64,000 nucleotides of DNA from CAYGZL01 sp964354345. GTDB lineage: Bacteria > Chloroflexota > Anaerolineae > Anaerolineales > UBA4823. The notes under the pieces were generated by a model. That model was given only the letters and a program-made list of their open reading frames with translations. It did no database searches and was not told the DNA's origin. Made by a program: the position numbers and the translations under genes. Shown here one piece after another: positions 52,404 to 60,926 of this stretch; the first letter of the stretch is position 1; each line of letters begins with the position of its first letter. The DNA lies in contig CAYGZL010000032.1 of assembly GCA_964354345.1 (NCBI GenBank), forward strand, positions 124,001-188,000, written 5' to 3'.

Positions 52404-53465
52404 TTACTCCGCGCCACGCATCTCGTTCTTCAAACTCTCAATGGCAGAGATTGGCGTGGGATCAACGCCGTAAGCCATGGCCAGGAAATAGGCAACATAA
52501 TCGCCCAGATGCAGGCAGGTCCATAAGTGCGCCAGAGGCGAATTACCCCGGGCATCGACAAAATCCGTGTTTAGACCTTCTAACATGAAAATTTTCCGCG
52601 TCAAATCGTTTCGCAGGCGGTTACGTGGAAAATCCGAGGGCGCCCTTAAGAACAAAGCCATAATCTGGCCAATCAACGGCTGCGGAAGCTCAACCCCAGC
52701 CAGGGTATTATGATCGGCCTCCGGCATAATTTCGAACTGTGCCCAGGCCTTGGCAAGCTCATTAATTTGCCCCTTCCACCGCCGAGCCACTGGTGCTAAG
52801 ACACCTGAACCCAAAACCGTTACCCACCTGCCTACCAGTTGCCCTGCCAGGCGCTTGGCCGGATTCTTAGCTGCTGGTACTCCCGGTTGGATCTGAGCTT
52901 GTTGGTCTTTCATCTCCAAAACAGCCTCTCTCAAATCAGGCGATGAATCCGGCAACAAATTCAGGCGCGTCAGAGCCCCTAGCAGCAATCCAAATGAAAA
53001 ACCGACCGCCGCACGCGGCTGTCCTTGATAGACATACCGCCAAACCGGCGTCCCATTCCGGTCACCCAATTCAGCCAGTTTTCCGCCAGTAGTAATCACC
53101 AGGCACCGGCATTGATTAACCAACGCCTGTTCAAATGCTGAAAGGGTCTCTTCAGTGTTCCCAGAATGGGAAGATGCGACGACCAGGGTTTCTGGACCAC
53201 GTGCCCAGACCGGTAAGCCATAATCGCGATGAACGATGATCGGCGTAGAACAGACGAGCCCGGCATAAGCCGCCAATAAGTCGGCCCCGATCGCGGACCC
53301 CCCCATTCCAGCGACCAGAACATGACGGATCCCCGACCAGACTGGTAAAGGTTGGGTAAATCCCAATTCCCAGGCGCTTTGAAGCTGGTCCGGCAAGCCT
53401 TCTATGTGGGATAGCATGTTATTCTTATCAAGATTCGCAAATTGAGTAAGGTCGTCCAGGTTCAT
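52404..53465 (-). CDS. Bifunctional phosphoglucose/phosphomannose isomerase-like SIS protein
   Basis: 353 residues with two SIS-like halves. VLVAGMGGSAIGADLLAAYA and VVASSHSGNTEETLSAFEQA are the phosphosugar-binding segments of the first, and EIMPEADHNTLAGVELPQPL with a C-terminal HLWTCLHLGDYVAYFLAMAY the diagnostic part of the archaeal/thermophile PGI/PMI group. It would interconvert glucose-6-P, fructose-6-P and mannose-6-P. Followed by no gene of the same pathway; the next upstream gene on the strand is rsmI, 13 bases away. Confidence 0.9.
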   Translation of the reverse strand: MNLDDLTQFANLDKNNMLSHIEGLPDQLQSAWELGFTQPLPVWSGIRHVLVAGMGGSAIGADLLAAYAGLVCSTPIIVHRDYGLPVWARGPETLVVASSHSGNTEETLSAFEQALVNQCRCLVITTGGKLAELGDRNGTPVWRYVYQGQPRAAVGFSFGLLLGALTRLNLLPDSSPDLREAVLEMKDQQAQIQPGVPAAKNPAKRLAGQLVGRWVTVLGSGVLAPVARRWKGQINELAKAWAQFEIMPEADHNTLAGVELPQPLIGQIMALFLRAPSDFPRNRLRNDLTRKIFMLEGLNTDFVDARGNSPLAHLWTCLHLGDYVAYFLAMAYGVDPTPISAIESLKNEMRGAE

Positions 53466-53478
53466 GATTCACTCCTGA

Positions 53479-54327
53479 TTATGGTTCTTCGCCTTTAGAC
53501 GGGTATTGGCGTACTCGCATGACTAACTGGTAAACAGAACGCCGCGGCCAGCCAGATTGCATAGCCAGGCGGCTGGCAATAACCGCTGGCTTATCCCCTT
53601 GGGCCAGGCTTTCATAGATCACCGACCGTAACTGGTTTTCGGTCCAGCTCTCTAGATCCCCTGGATTTCCACCCACCACCAGCGTAAATTCACCGCGGGG
53701 ACTCTGCTGGGTGAAATGCTCGAGGGCCTGACTCAAATTTCCCCGGTAGATTTCCTCATACAACTTGGTCAGTTCACGCGCCACAGCTATGGGACGATCA
53801 CCCAAAACATCCAGTAAATCTTTCAATGAATCACACAGCCGATGGGGTGCTTCGAGAAAAATCAACGTGAAGCGCAGCGCCGTAATCCCCTCGAGAAAAC
53901 GGCGACGTTCGCCTCCCCGGCGGGGTAGATAACCAAGATATACAAAAGCATCCGTTGGTAACCCCGAAGCGACTAATGCCGCGATTGGTGCGCAAGCGCC
54001 CGGAATCGGGCTGACCGGATACCCTTCTTTTAAAACTGCCCGGACTAATTCGTAGCCCGGATCATTTAACGCCGGTGTGCCGGCATCAGACACCAGGGCA
54101 ACATCCCCCTCAGATAAAGTTGCCAGAATTTTTTCTAGCTTGCTGAGTTTATTGTATTCATAATAACTGGTCAGTTGCGTTTGAATCTGGTAATGCGCCA
54201 GGAGTTGTTTCGTCTTACGCGTGTCTTCTGCAGCAATCAAGCGAACCTGGCGTAAGATCGTTAATGAGCGAGCGCTGATATCGTCCAGATTCCCAATCGG
54301 CGTCGCAACCAGATACAATGTACCCAA
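53479..54327 (-). CDS. rsmI: 16S rRNA (cytidine1402-2'-O)-methyltransferase RsmI
   Basis: 282 residues of the tetrapyrrole-methylase-like fold. The N-terminus GTLYLVATPIGNLDDISARS and IAAEDTRKTKQLLAHYQI are RsmI signatures, as are LVSDAGTPALNDPGYELV and FIFLEAPHRL-like residues (FTLIFLEAPHRLCDSLKDLL). It methylates the 2'-O of C1402 in the decoding centre with SAM. The C-terminal part has a helical domain of about 40 residues. It lies in one unit with the isomerase gene downstream. Confidence 0.95.
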   Translation of the reverse strand: MGTLYLVATPIGNLDDISARSLTILRQVRLIAAEDTRKTKQLLAHYQIQTQLTSYYEYNKLSKLEKILATLSEGDVALVSDAGTPALNDPGYELVRAVLKEGYPVSPIPGACAPIAALVASGLPTDAFVYLGYLPRRGGERRRFLEGITALRFTLIFLEAPHRLCDSLKDLLDVLGDRPIAVARELTKLYEEIYRGNLSQALEHFTQQSPRGEFTLVVGGNPGDLESWTENQLRSVIYESLAQGDKPAVIASRLAMQSGWPRRSVYQLVMRVRQYPSKGEEP

Positions 54328-54353
54328 AGCTTATCCTGAGCGAAGTGAATGAA

Positions 54354-55466
54354 CTAAGGAACAGACCAGGTCAACACCTCTGCTGATAACACCCCGTTAT
54401 CAGGATTTATCTTGAGTAAAAGCATCCAGCCCGGTAATCCCATGCCTGTTCGATAACATAGATAAGTGCCTTGGGGTTGACTTTCCACAACCAGAGGGGT
54501 GTTGCTCAGCACCCCTTGACGGCAATCTGTTAGCGAGGGCTGATCGGAGCCGAAGATATAATACATTGTATTCCCAAGGGGGATCAGCGTGTGTTGCCCA
54601 TCGGACAATTTTTCATAAGACAGGTCCTCCCCACCGTTATCTACACGGTTTAAATCCAGATCTAGTTTATTGCCAGGCGACAAAGAAGCCGGACCGCGCA
54701 CCTGAAGCACCGGTGACACTGTAGCCGTAGGTGAAGGAGTCGGTGTGCCTGGGGTGGCTGTCTGGGTGGACAAGGCAAGTACCGTGATACGAACCCAAAA
54801 CGGTGAATTACCCTGCGGACCAATCCCAAACCAATCCCCACCGGAGCTACCGCTTTCCCCTACTGAGCGTAGCTTCCAATTCCCTTGATAAGTTCCCGAA
54901 GGGACAGGCGCCACCAGGTCAATGGAGACATCCACGGTTTGTCCGGGCGCTACCTCAAAGGGAAGTGAAACGTTAGCCGGTGCGCCCATCAATTCTCCGG
55001 AGAAATAGGCAAGCATGTAACCCTTCTTCCAGGTACACACGCCAATATTCTGTAAACGCCAGGTCTTCGTAAAGGCCTGACCGGGGTTTATCTGCATATC
55101 GTCTGGAATGGTTACATCAATGGGATTGCCCGCCGCAGCCAGGTTACAGATTGCAGTCGGGGTGACCGATATTGCTGGTGGGCTTTGCGAAGCAATCCCA
55201 GCCGCAACAGAAGGGGAGGGCGTAGTAATGAGTACACCTGTGTCAGTAGAATTCAACGACGAGGTTGACAGAGGTGGCTCAGTATATAGTGCTATCGCCT
55301 GAGTTAATCGTGCACTGACCGTCTGGTAAGCCTGCGTTACACTCAATGTCGCATTCTGTGCGCTTCGCCCACCAGGCAGATTACATCCAACCAGGGCAAA
55401 TAATAGAACCAACAGGAAACTACTGTTCCTAACGCCCCGAAAGGATAAACATGCAATTTTAATCAT
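54354..55466 (-). CDS. Lipoprotein with NBR1-type Ig-like domain
   Basis: 370 residues. The lipobox LFALVGC (Cys28) is followed by about 80 residues of S/T/P-rich linker. The central domain (about residues 105-230) is an NBR1-Ig-like domain: IPDDMQINPGQAFTKTWRLQ, NIGVCTWKKGYMLAY, VAPGQTVDVSIDLVAPVPSG and YQGNWKLRSVGE. In Chloroflexota and actinobacteria this domain is common in secreted proteins. A second P/T-rich linker leads to a C-terminal domain with the conserved cysteines DCRQG and YLCYRTGMGLPGWMLLL, which I do not recognise. The gene overlaps the upstream one by eight bases. Confidence 0.85.
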   Translation of the reverse strand: MIKIACLSFRGVRNSSFLLVLLFALVGCNLPGGRSAQNATLSVTQAYQTVSARLTQAIALYTEPPLSTSSLNSTDTGVLITTPSPSVAAGIASQSPPAISVTPTAICNLAAAGNPIDVTIPDDMQINPGQAFTKTWRLQNIGVCTWKKGYMLAYFSGELMGAPANVSLPFEVAPGQTVDVSIDLVAPVPSGTYQGNWKLRSVGESGSSGGDWFGIGPQGNSPFWVRITVLALSTQTATPGTPTPSPTATVSPVLQVRGPASLSPGNKLDLDLNRVDNGGEDLSYEKLSDGQHTLIPLGNTMYYIFGSDQPSLTDCRQGVLSNTPLVVESQPQGTYLCYRTGMGLPGWMLLLKINPDNGVLSAEVLTWSVP

Positions 55467-56607
55467 GATTAAAGCCTAAGCGCTTTGCCAGGATATGTGC
55501 AATCTGGCGCGAGGCCTGGGGTTTGGCCAGACGAAGGCTGGCCGCGACTGCCTGTGCTCGCTTCTCAGGGTGCTCAATCCAATCGTTGATAGCACTCACA
55601 ATCTGCCTGGGTCGCGGAGCCCAAATGCCAGCTCCTTCAGAAACAACATAAGATACATTTCCCTCTTCCTGACCCGGCAGCCGGCTATATAAAATAATTG
55701 GCAGCCCGGCAATTAACGCCTCGCTGATTGTTCCAGGACCAGCCTTTGTCACCAGAATATCAGCCGCGCCCATAAAATCAGACATTTCACGGACAAAACC
55801 ATACATAAAGGTGGGAATTGACCAGGATAAAGATTCTAAACGCTCCTTTAACACCTGGTTCTTTCCTGTTATGATCACCAATGACACCGCAGGACAAGAA
55901 GCCTCGATTGCGCGAGCGGTTCTTTCTAAAGGCCCCATCCCCTCTCCACCTCCAACCAGGAGAATTAAAGGGCGGTCCTGGGGCCATCCCCAGCGCGCGC
56001 GCAAGTCGAACCGGTTTTCAGGAGGTTGACAAAAACGATCAGCGACTGGTAATCCAACTACTTGAAGTTGATCTGGTCGCAACCCACAAGTTAACGCCTT
56101 TTGGCGGGCTATTTCTGTTGGAACCACGCACAAGTCCACTAATCGCGAATACCAGAACGCATGCACCGAAACCAAATCGGTGACCACGGTGATATACGGA
56201 GGACGTTGGTTACCCAGGATACGAAGGATCGGCCAATTCGCCAGTGGGTGAACCGAGACGATCATATCGGAGGGGTGTTCCTTTGCCAGGGTATAGATAG
56301 CTTTCCGCACATATGGTATAAAGCTATCGATGATCAACTTTACCTGACGGTTGCCGTTACTGAGATGAAACCCAAACGCCCAGGCTCTCGGTGCCCGCAC
56401 CATCGTTGGGTAAAGCTCAGGCATCCAGTTGAGGGGAGGTGGCCCATAATCCTTAAGAATATCCACCATTTCTGTGGTTATCTGTTCTCCATATTCAAGA
56501 TGAACAGCTTCAATAATCGCCTCGGCTGCACTACGGTGTCCGCCCCCTGTGGCAGAGAATAGAAACAAGATATGCGGCCGTTTAGGGGTTTGGGTTTCTA
56601 TGATCAT
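55459..56607 (-). CDS. MGDG synthase/UgtP-like glycolipid glycosyltransferase
   Basis: 382 residues, GT28 fold. The N-terminal acceptor domain carries HILFLFSATGGGHRSAAEAI, typical of monogalactosyl/monoglucosyl-diacylglycerol synthases; the C-terminal part has ILLVGGGEGMGPLERTARAI and the UDP-sugar site ILVTKAGPGTISEALIAGLP. It probably adds a hexose to diacylglycerol on the inner membrane face, making a glycolipid. Its start overlaps the DUF951 gene's end. Confidence 0.87.
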   Translation of the reverse strand: MIIETQTPKRPHILFLFSATGGGHRSAAEAIIEAVHLEYGEQITTEMVDILKDYGPPPLNWMPELYPTMVRAPRAWAFGFHLSNGNRQVKLIIDSFIPYVRKAIYTLAKEHPSDMIVSVHPLANWPILRILGNQRPPYITVVTDLVSVHAFWYSRLVDLCVVPTEIARQKALTCGLRPDQLQVVGLPVADRFCQPPENRFDLRARWGWPQDRPLILLVGGGEGMGPLERTARAIEASCPAVSLVIITGKNQVLKERLESLSWSIPTFMYGFVREMSDFMGAADILVTKAGPGTISEALIAGLPIILYSRLPGQEEGNVSYVVSEGAGIWAPRPRQIVSAINDWIEHPEKRAQAVAASLRLAKPQASRQIAHILAKRLGFNHD

Positions 56608-56791
56608 TTTTTGGCAATATCATCTTTAATCGGCGGGCTAATATTCTGCGCGGAAGTAATATCCTTCGTCCGCATTGCATACACTCTAATCCAATATCGG
56701 CTCCCATCCGAACGACCTTCCACTCAAAACCACCACAGGGATGGGGTTTCCTAAGCCGGATGATATCATCCATTTGTATTTCAGGCAGCAT
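56582..56791 (-). CDS. DUF951 protein, possibly translated from a leaderless mRNA
   Basis: 69 residues from ATG 56791. The family core is QMDDIIRLRKPHPCGGFEWK and RMGADIGLECMQCGRRILLP, with the cysteine pair of a likely zinc site. A perfect -10 (TATAAT, minus strand 56804-56799) ends seven bases before the A of ATG, so transcription is expected to begin at the start codon itself, and no ribosome-binding site is present. A longer frame to 56914 would add 41 residues, overlap the divergent M50 promoter and does not belong to the family. The function of DUF951 is not known. It overlaps the UgtP-like gene by 26 bases. Confidence 0.82.
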   Translation of the reverse strand: MLPEIQMDDIIRLRKPHPCGGFEWKVVRMGADIGLECMQCGRRILLPRRILARRLKMILPKNDHRNPNP

Positions 56792-56880
56792 ACCGCGGAT
56801 TATATCATGAGGGAAGCCAACCAAATTTGCAATCCCTTCCGACCCAGGATGGTATAATACTCTTCCCAGGAGATAAATGG

Positions 56881-57537
56881 ATGCTAAACCTGAGCCCGGC
56901 AATTCTGATCTCACGTATTCTTATTCTGATCATATCATTTACTATTCACGAATTTGCACATGCCTGGACGGCCAATTCCTTCGGCGATACAACACCCCGC
57001 CAGAACGGTCGACTCACCCTCAATCCCCTTGCTCATCTTGACCCGATCGGCTCATTGCTTTTATTAGTAGCCGGCTTTGGTTGGGCAAAACCGGTTCCGG
57101 TTAATCCCTACGCTCTGCAACGTCACTCTCGGGCAGCTTTGATGTGGGTATCTCTGGCTGGTCCTTTTTCCAATTTGCTGATGGCATGCCTGGCGGCGAT
57201 TCCGTTCCGGGTTGGCCTGGTCAACCCCATTGAAGCATTTAGCTCAAGTACAGGGATATTACCAACACTGTCTCAATTTTTAGGTGGGTTTATTTGGATC
57301 AACCTGATCCTGATGCTGTTTAATCTGATCCCTCTGGCTCCCCTAGATGGGGAAAAGGTGATCGAGTATTTTGTTCCGCCTGCCTGGTCGCGCGTTTTAG
57401 ATAACATCCGCCCCTATGGTCCAATCATTTTACTCGCTTTGGTCATGATTCTGCCCTATTTTGGGATTGACCTGATTTATACGGTGCTTGGACCACCCCT
57501 CACTTTCCTCGTTCAGTTGCTGATAGGAAAATCGTGA
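56881..57537 (+). CDS. M50-family site-2 protease-like membrane metalloprotease
   Basis: About 218 residues from ATG 56881 with AGGAG seven bases upstream; TATAAT at 56853-56858 serves as -10. Zinc-binding HEFAH (residues 23-27) lies in the first membrane helix and the third ligand Asp in NLIPLAPLDGEKV. Four to five hydrophobic helices follow the minimal S2P layout without a PDZ domain (the rseP/SpoIVFB-like small group). It cleaves within membranes; the substrate is unknown. Its last bases overlap the next gene's GTG. Confidence 0.9.
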   Translation: MLNLSPAILISRILILIISFTIHEFAHAWTANSFGDTTPRQNGRLTLNPLAHLDPIGSLLLLVAGFGWAKPVPVNPYALQRHSRAALMWVSLAGPFSNLLMACLAAIPFRVGLVNPIEAFSSSTGILPTLSQFLGGFIWINLILMLFNLIPLAPLDGEKVIEYFVPPAWSRVLDNIRPYGPIILLALVMILPYFGIDLIYTVLGPPLTFLVQLLIGKS

Positions 57538-58100
57538 GAATTCGTTACAGCGCCAGCTATGGCTTAACCAGAATTCTCTATCGTATTCGCCAATTTTGGC
57601 AGGTATTCCGAGGCATCCCCAGCCAGGAGGACTTACAGGAAGCCCAAAAGGTGCTTTCCCCAACTCTACTGGCGTTATTCTACCGCATGCAAGCCAGCGA
57701 ACAGACGCACGGCCTGGCCATGTTTCACCAATTCGTCCAAAACGGGGAAACCAGCCAAGATTTACTGGTCGCGGCCTTGTTACACGATGCAGGCAAAAGC
57801 CGCTATCCGTTGCAAACTATGGAAAGGGTACTGATTGTCCTGGGAGAAGCGTTCTTGCCTGAACGTGTCAAGGAGTGGGGGAAGGGACAACCGGTCAGTT
57901 GGAAGAAATCCTTTGTGGTTGCAGTCCAGCATCCTACTTGGGGAGCGGAAATGGCTGCCCGGGCAGGAGCTTCAGCTTTAACCGTGGCTTTAATCCTTTA
58001 TCATCAGGAGCCACCCGAGATTGCAGCCGGTCTGTCCCCCGTGATCGCGGCTGACAATCATGCTCTTTATCTACTTCAGTCACTGGATAATCGTTTTTAA
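57534..58100 (+). CDS. HD-domain protein
   Basis: 188 residues from GTG 57534, overlapping the M50 gene by four bases (GTGA). The HD pair is in LLVAALLHDAGKSRYP, with a preceding His in HGLAMFHQFV, and HPTWGAEMA and LYHQEPPEIA as further metal ligands. The family hydrolyses phosphate esters; no substrate is indicated. The gene pair M50-HD is tightly coupled, which may suggest a shared envelope or signalling role, but this is an inference. Confidence 0.85.
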   Translation: MRIRYSASYGLTRILYRIRQFWQVFRGIPSQEDLQEAQKVLSPTLLALFYRMQASEQTHGLAMFHQFVQNGETSQDLLVAALLHDAGKSRYPLQTMERVLIVLGEAFLPERVKEWGKGQPVSWKKSFVVAVQHPTWGAEMAARAGASALTVALILYHQEPPEIAAGLSPVIAADNHALYLLQSLDNRF

Positions 58101-58114
58101 ACCGGGATTTCCTA

Positions 58115-59104
58115 ATGGCAATTAAAATAACCATCATCGGATTGGGTCAAATTGGCACATCGATTGGACTGGCACTGGCGAATCAAAAAAACGCACTCTT
58201 ACGGGTTGGTCATGATCGCGAGCCAACCATCGCGCGGCGCAGTAAATCACTCGGCGCGGTAGACCACATCGAGTTTAATCTTTATAAGGCGGTTGAGGAA
58301 GCCAGCGTCGTCATTCTCGCTTTACCTGCCGATCAGATACATGAAACACTGTCATTGATCGTAAAAGACCTGAAGGAGGGGGCAGTAGTTCTCGATACTG
58401 CACCGGTTAAAGGGGCGACCATTGGCTGGGTTAACGAACTACTGCCTGAGGGTCGTTACTATGTGGGATTAACTCCAGGGATTAACCCTGCCTATCTCAA
58501 CGAGACTAAGGTTGGGATCGAGGCAGCACATGCAGATCTGTTCCACAATGGTTTGATTGCGATAACGACGCCAGGCCGTTCCAATTCAGAAGCCATCCAA
58601 CTGGCCACCGACCTTGTTCGCTTTTTAGGAGCCGCGCCGCTGTTTGCCGATCCGAACGAGATGGATGGCGTAATGGCAGCCATACATCTGTTACCCCAGC
58701 TTATGGCAGCCGCGTTACTCCTTACCACCACCGGGCAACCCGGCTGGCGCGAAGGGCAAAAATTAGCCGGGCGATCTTATACCAATGTCAGCGATCCCAT
58801 GACCCAGACCGATCCTAAAGCCCTCCGCGCAGCAGCGTTGCACAATCGCCAGAATGTCATGCGGCTGCTAGATCTGGCTATCGCTGCGCTGCAGGCATTG
58901 CATAATGATATTTCTGAACAAAATGGCGAGAATTTAGATCTTCGGTTACAAAAAGCGCGTGAAGTTCGCGATCTATGGTGGCGTCAACGCCAGGCAGCCG
59001 ATTGGCTTAGCGCCGAAATGGCTCCGAAATCCGAACTACCCACCGCCTCCGAAATATTTGGCCGGTTGATTGGCTTGGGACGCAGGTCAAAACCTGGAAA
59101 ATAG
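58115..59104 (+). CDS. tyrA: Prephenate dehydrogenase
   Basis: 329 residues. The Rossmann fold opens with ITIIGLGQIGTSIGLALANQ, the catalytic region has VILALPADQIHETLSLIVKD and VLDTAPVKGATI, and the helical C-terminal domain contains MAAIHLLPQLMAAALLL. It oxidises prephenate to 4-hydroxyphenylpyruvate in tyrosine synthesis. Arogenate use cannot be excluded. It stands 15 bases after the HD-domain gene. Confidence 0.85.
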   Translation: MAIKITIIGLGQIGTSIGLALANQKNALLRVGHDREPTIARRSKSLGAVDHIEFNLYKAVEEASVVILALPADQIHETLSLIVKDLKEGAVVLDTAPVKGATIGWVNELLPEGRYYVGLTPGINPAYLNETKVGIEAAHADLFHNGLIAITTPGRSNSEAIQLATDLVRFLGAAPLFADPNEMDGVMAAIHLLPQLMAAALLLTTTGQPGWREGQKLAGRSYTNVSDPMTQTDPKALRAAALHNRQNVMRLLDLAIAALQALHNDISEQNGENLDLRLQKAREVRDLWWRQRQAADWLSAEMAPKSELPTASEIFGRLIGLGRRSKPGK

Positions 59105-59149
59105 CCTGGGTGTGCGCCTACATATCTCAATAGAAACACGAGGTGAACG

Positions 59150-60334
59150 ATGTCAGATAAGCTGAAATGGATCGAAACAGAACTCCAAAACTTAAGAGAA
59201 ACTGGTTTTTACAATCGCATTCGCACATTGAGCTCGCCTCAAGGCGCCTGGCTGACAGTGGATGGGAAAAGAGCCTTAAATTTCTGTTCGAATAACTACC
59301 TGGGGTTAGCCAATCATCCCCATCTGATTCAGGCTGTCCAAACTGCAGTCGCGCAATATGGGGTGGGTCCAGCCGCTGTCCGTTCAATCGCAGGGACGAT
59401 GGATTTACACCTGCAACTCGAAAAACGGCTCGCAGCTTTTAAAGGAGTAGAAGCCACGATTACTTTTCAATCCGGCTTCAAGGCCAACCTGGCAACATTA
59501 CCGGTTTTGGTCGGGAAGGATGATGCTATTTTTTCCGATGAGCTTAATCATGCCAGCATTATTGATGGCAGCCGGCTCTCAGGCGCGCAAATTATCCGTT
59601 ACGCCCACGCCAACCCAGACGACCTGGACCTTAAATTACGAGAAAATCGGGGTAAGTTCCCGAAAGCAGTTGTCGTCACCGATGGGGTTTTTAGTATGGA
59701 TGGCGATATCGCTCCCTTGGATCGGATTTATGAAGTATCCCAGCAGTATGAAGCCATCCTGATGGTTGACGACGCCCACGGTGAAGGTGTCTTAGGCAGA
59801 GGTGGGCGTGGGATCGTAGACCATTTCGGTCTGCACGGTAAGGTAGATGTTGAAATAGGTACGCTATCCAAGGCCTTTGGCGTGGTCGGCGGAGTGGTTG
59901 CGGGTAATCCCCTCATCGTAGAATGGTTGCGTCAGCGTGGGCGACCCTTCCTGTTCTCTTCGGCAATGACAGTACCGGATACCGCGGCCTGCCTGGCTGC
60001 TCTTGACCTGCTTGAAAATTCGACTGAGTTAGTGGACCGGCTGTGGGAAAATACCCGTTACTATAAAAACGCAATGAAAAATCTGGGCTTTGATATCGGC
60101 AAGAGCGTCACACCAATCACGCCTGTCATGCTGGGCGAAGCCCCCCTGGCGCAGGCTTTTAGTCGTGATTTGTTCGAAATGGGCGTCTTTGCCATGGCAA
60201 TCGGCTTTCCAACGGTTCCACGCGGAAAAGCGCGCATCCGGGTCATGATCTCCGCTGCTCACAGTCAAGCCGATTTGGATTTCGGATTAGATGCTTTCGC
60301 GAATGTTGGACGGAAACTAGGTGTACTTTCCTGA
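59150..60334 (+). CDS. kbl: Glycine C-acetyltransferase (2-amino-3-ketobutyrate CoA ligase)
   Basis: 394 residues of the alpha-oxoamine synthase family. Signatures are FCSNNYLGLANHPHL, GPAAVRSIAGTMDLHLQLEK, DDAHGEGVLGRGGRGIVDHF and the PLP Lys in EIGTLSKAFGVVGG. It splits 2-amino-3-ketobutyrate with CoA into glycine and acetyl-CoA in threonine degradation. The usual partner tdh is not in this window. It could also be a close relative such as 8-amino-7-oxononanoate synthase, but the sequence fits KBL best. An intrinsic terminator follows. Confidence 0.9.
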   Translation: MSDKLKWIETELQNLRETGFYNRIRTLSSPQGAWLTVDGKRALNFCSNNYLGLANHPHLIQAVQTAVAQYGVGPAAVRSIAGTMDLHLQLEKRLAAFKGVEATITFQSGFKANLATLPVLVGKDDAIFSDELNHASIIDGSRLSGAQIIRYAHANPDDLDLKLRENRGKFPKAVVVTDGVFSMDGDIAPLDRIYEVSQQYEAILMVDDAHGEGVLGRGGRGIVDHFGLHGKVDVEIGTLSKAFGVVGGVVAGNPLIVEWLRQRGRPFLFSSAMTVPDTAACLAALDLLENSTELVDRLWENTRYYKNAMKNLGFDIGKSVTPITPVMLGEAPLAQAFSRDLFEMGVFAMAIGFPTVPRGKARIRVMISAAHSQADLDFGLDAFANVGRKLGVLS

Positions 60335-60346
60335 TTTATACGTAAT

Positions 60347-60381
60347 TAAAAAAGCAGCCCTTGTTAAGGGCGGCTTTTTAA
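60347..60381. terminator. Bidirectional intrinsic terminator after kbl
   Basis: AAAAAGCAGCCCTT and AAGGGCGGCTTTTT form a stem with one mismatch and a GTT loop, A-rich before and T-rich after, so it can end both the kbl transcript and the convergent small gene. Confidence 0.85.
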
Positions 60382-60392
60382 TAAAACCCCTG

Positions 60393-60623
60393 TTAGGCAG
60401 TTTCAGATAATGGATCAACCGCCGGGTTGGTTCCTGCCCAAACGCAACTTTCTCTCCCTTCAAGGTTGCATTCCAAGGCATTCGAACAGCGATGCGCCTC
60501 AACTCGGGCAGCCAGGTCAGGGAGAATGTCTGCTGGATAAACCACCTCAGCCTCAAGGCTTACATCCTTATCGATATGATTACAATGCTGAACTTTAATA
60601 ACTTCCCATACTTTATCAGCCAC
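60393..60623 (-). CDS. Small Cys-containing hypothetical protein
   Basis: 76 residues from GTG 60623 with a perfect GGAGG six bases upstream; a TATAAT lies on the minus strand at 60658-60653. There are four cysteines (VQHCNH, HRCSN, LECN, ESCVW), which together with two histidines could bind a metal. No membrane helix or signal peptide. The family is not recognised, but the ribosome-binding site, own -10 and flanking terminator make it a real gene. Confidence 0.75.
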   Translation of the reverse strand: MADKVWEVIKVQHCNHIDKDVSLEAEVVYPADILPDLAARVEAHRCSNALECNLEGRESCVWAGTNPAVDPLSETA

Positions 60624-60926
60624 AGAGTGCCTCCGTTAGTAAACTACCCATGATTATACAGAATTATTTGCAGTTGCATAGTGTCAGGTGTCAGTAATAA
60701 AGACAAATTGTATCATTTATAGAAGACAAATATCAATAACATTAAAAAGGCCAAAGAGGGTGTCAATATCTTTGACATTTTTTAATACTCACGTATAATG
60801 GTGAGATCGTCAATTCGTAAGTATCTGACATTAAAGATCGGAGGTGATTACCTGCATAAAGTTTAAACATCCATATCCACTATCCCAAATCAACCCTAAT
60901 TTACAATTTCCATTGGAGGAGAAAAT
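60624..60926 (+). promoter_or_regulatory. Promoter region of the peptide ABC transporter operon
   Basis: An AT-rich gap of 303 bases. TTGACA (60772-60777), a 16-base spacer and TATAAT (60794-60799) form a consensus promoter for the binding-protein gene, leaving a leader of about 120 bases. Further upstream are a direct repeat GTGTCAG twice in tandem (60681-60694) and AAGACAAAT twice, 23 bases apart (60700-60708, 60723-60731), which may be regulator sites. GGAGGAG stands before the ATG at 60927. Confidence 0.75.

Noticed and set aside
56792..56914. Longer form of the DUF951 protein
   Set aside because: The extra 41 residues overlap the divergent promoter of the M50 gene and are not part of the family.
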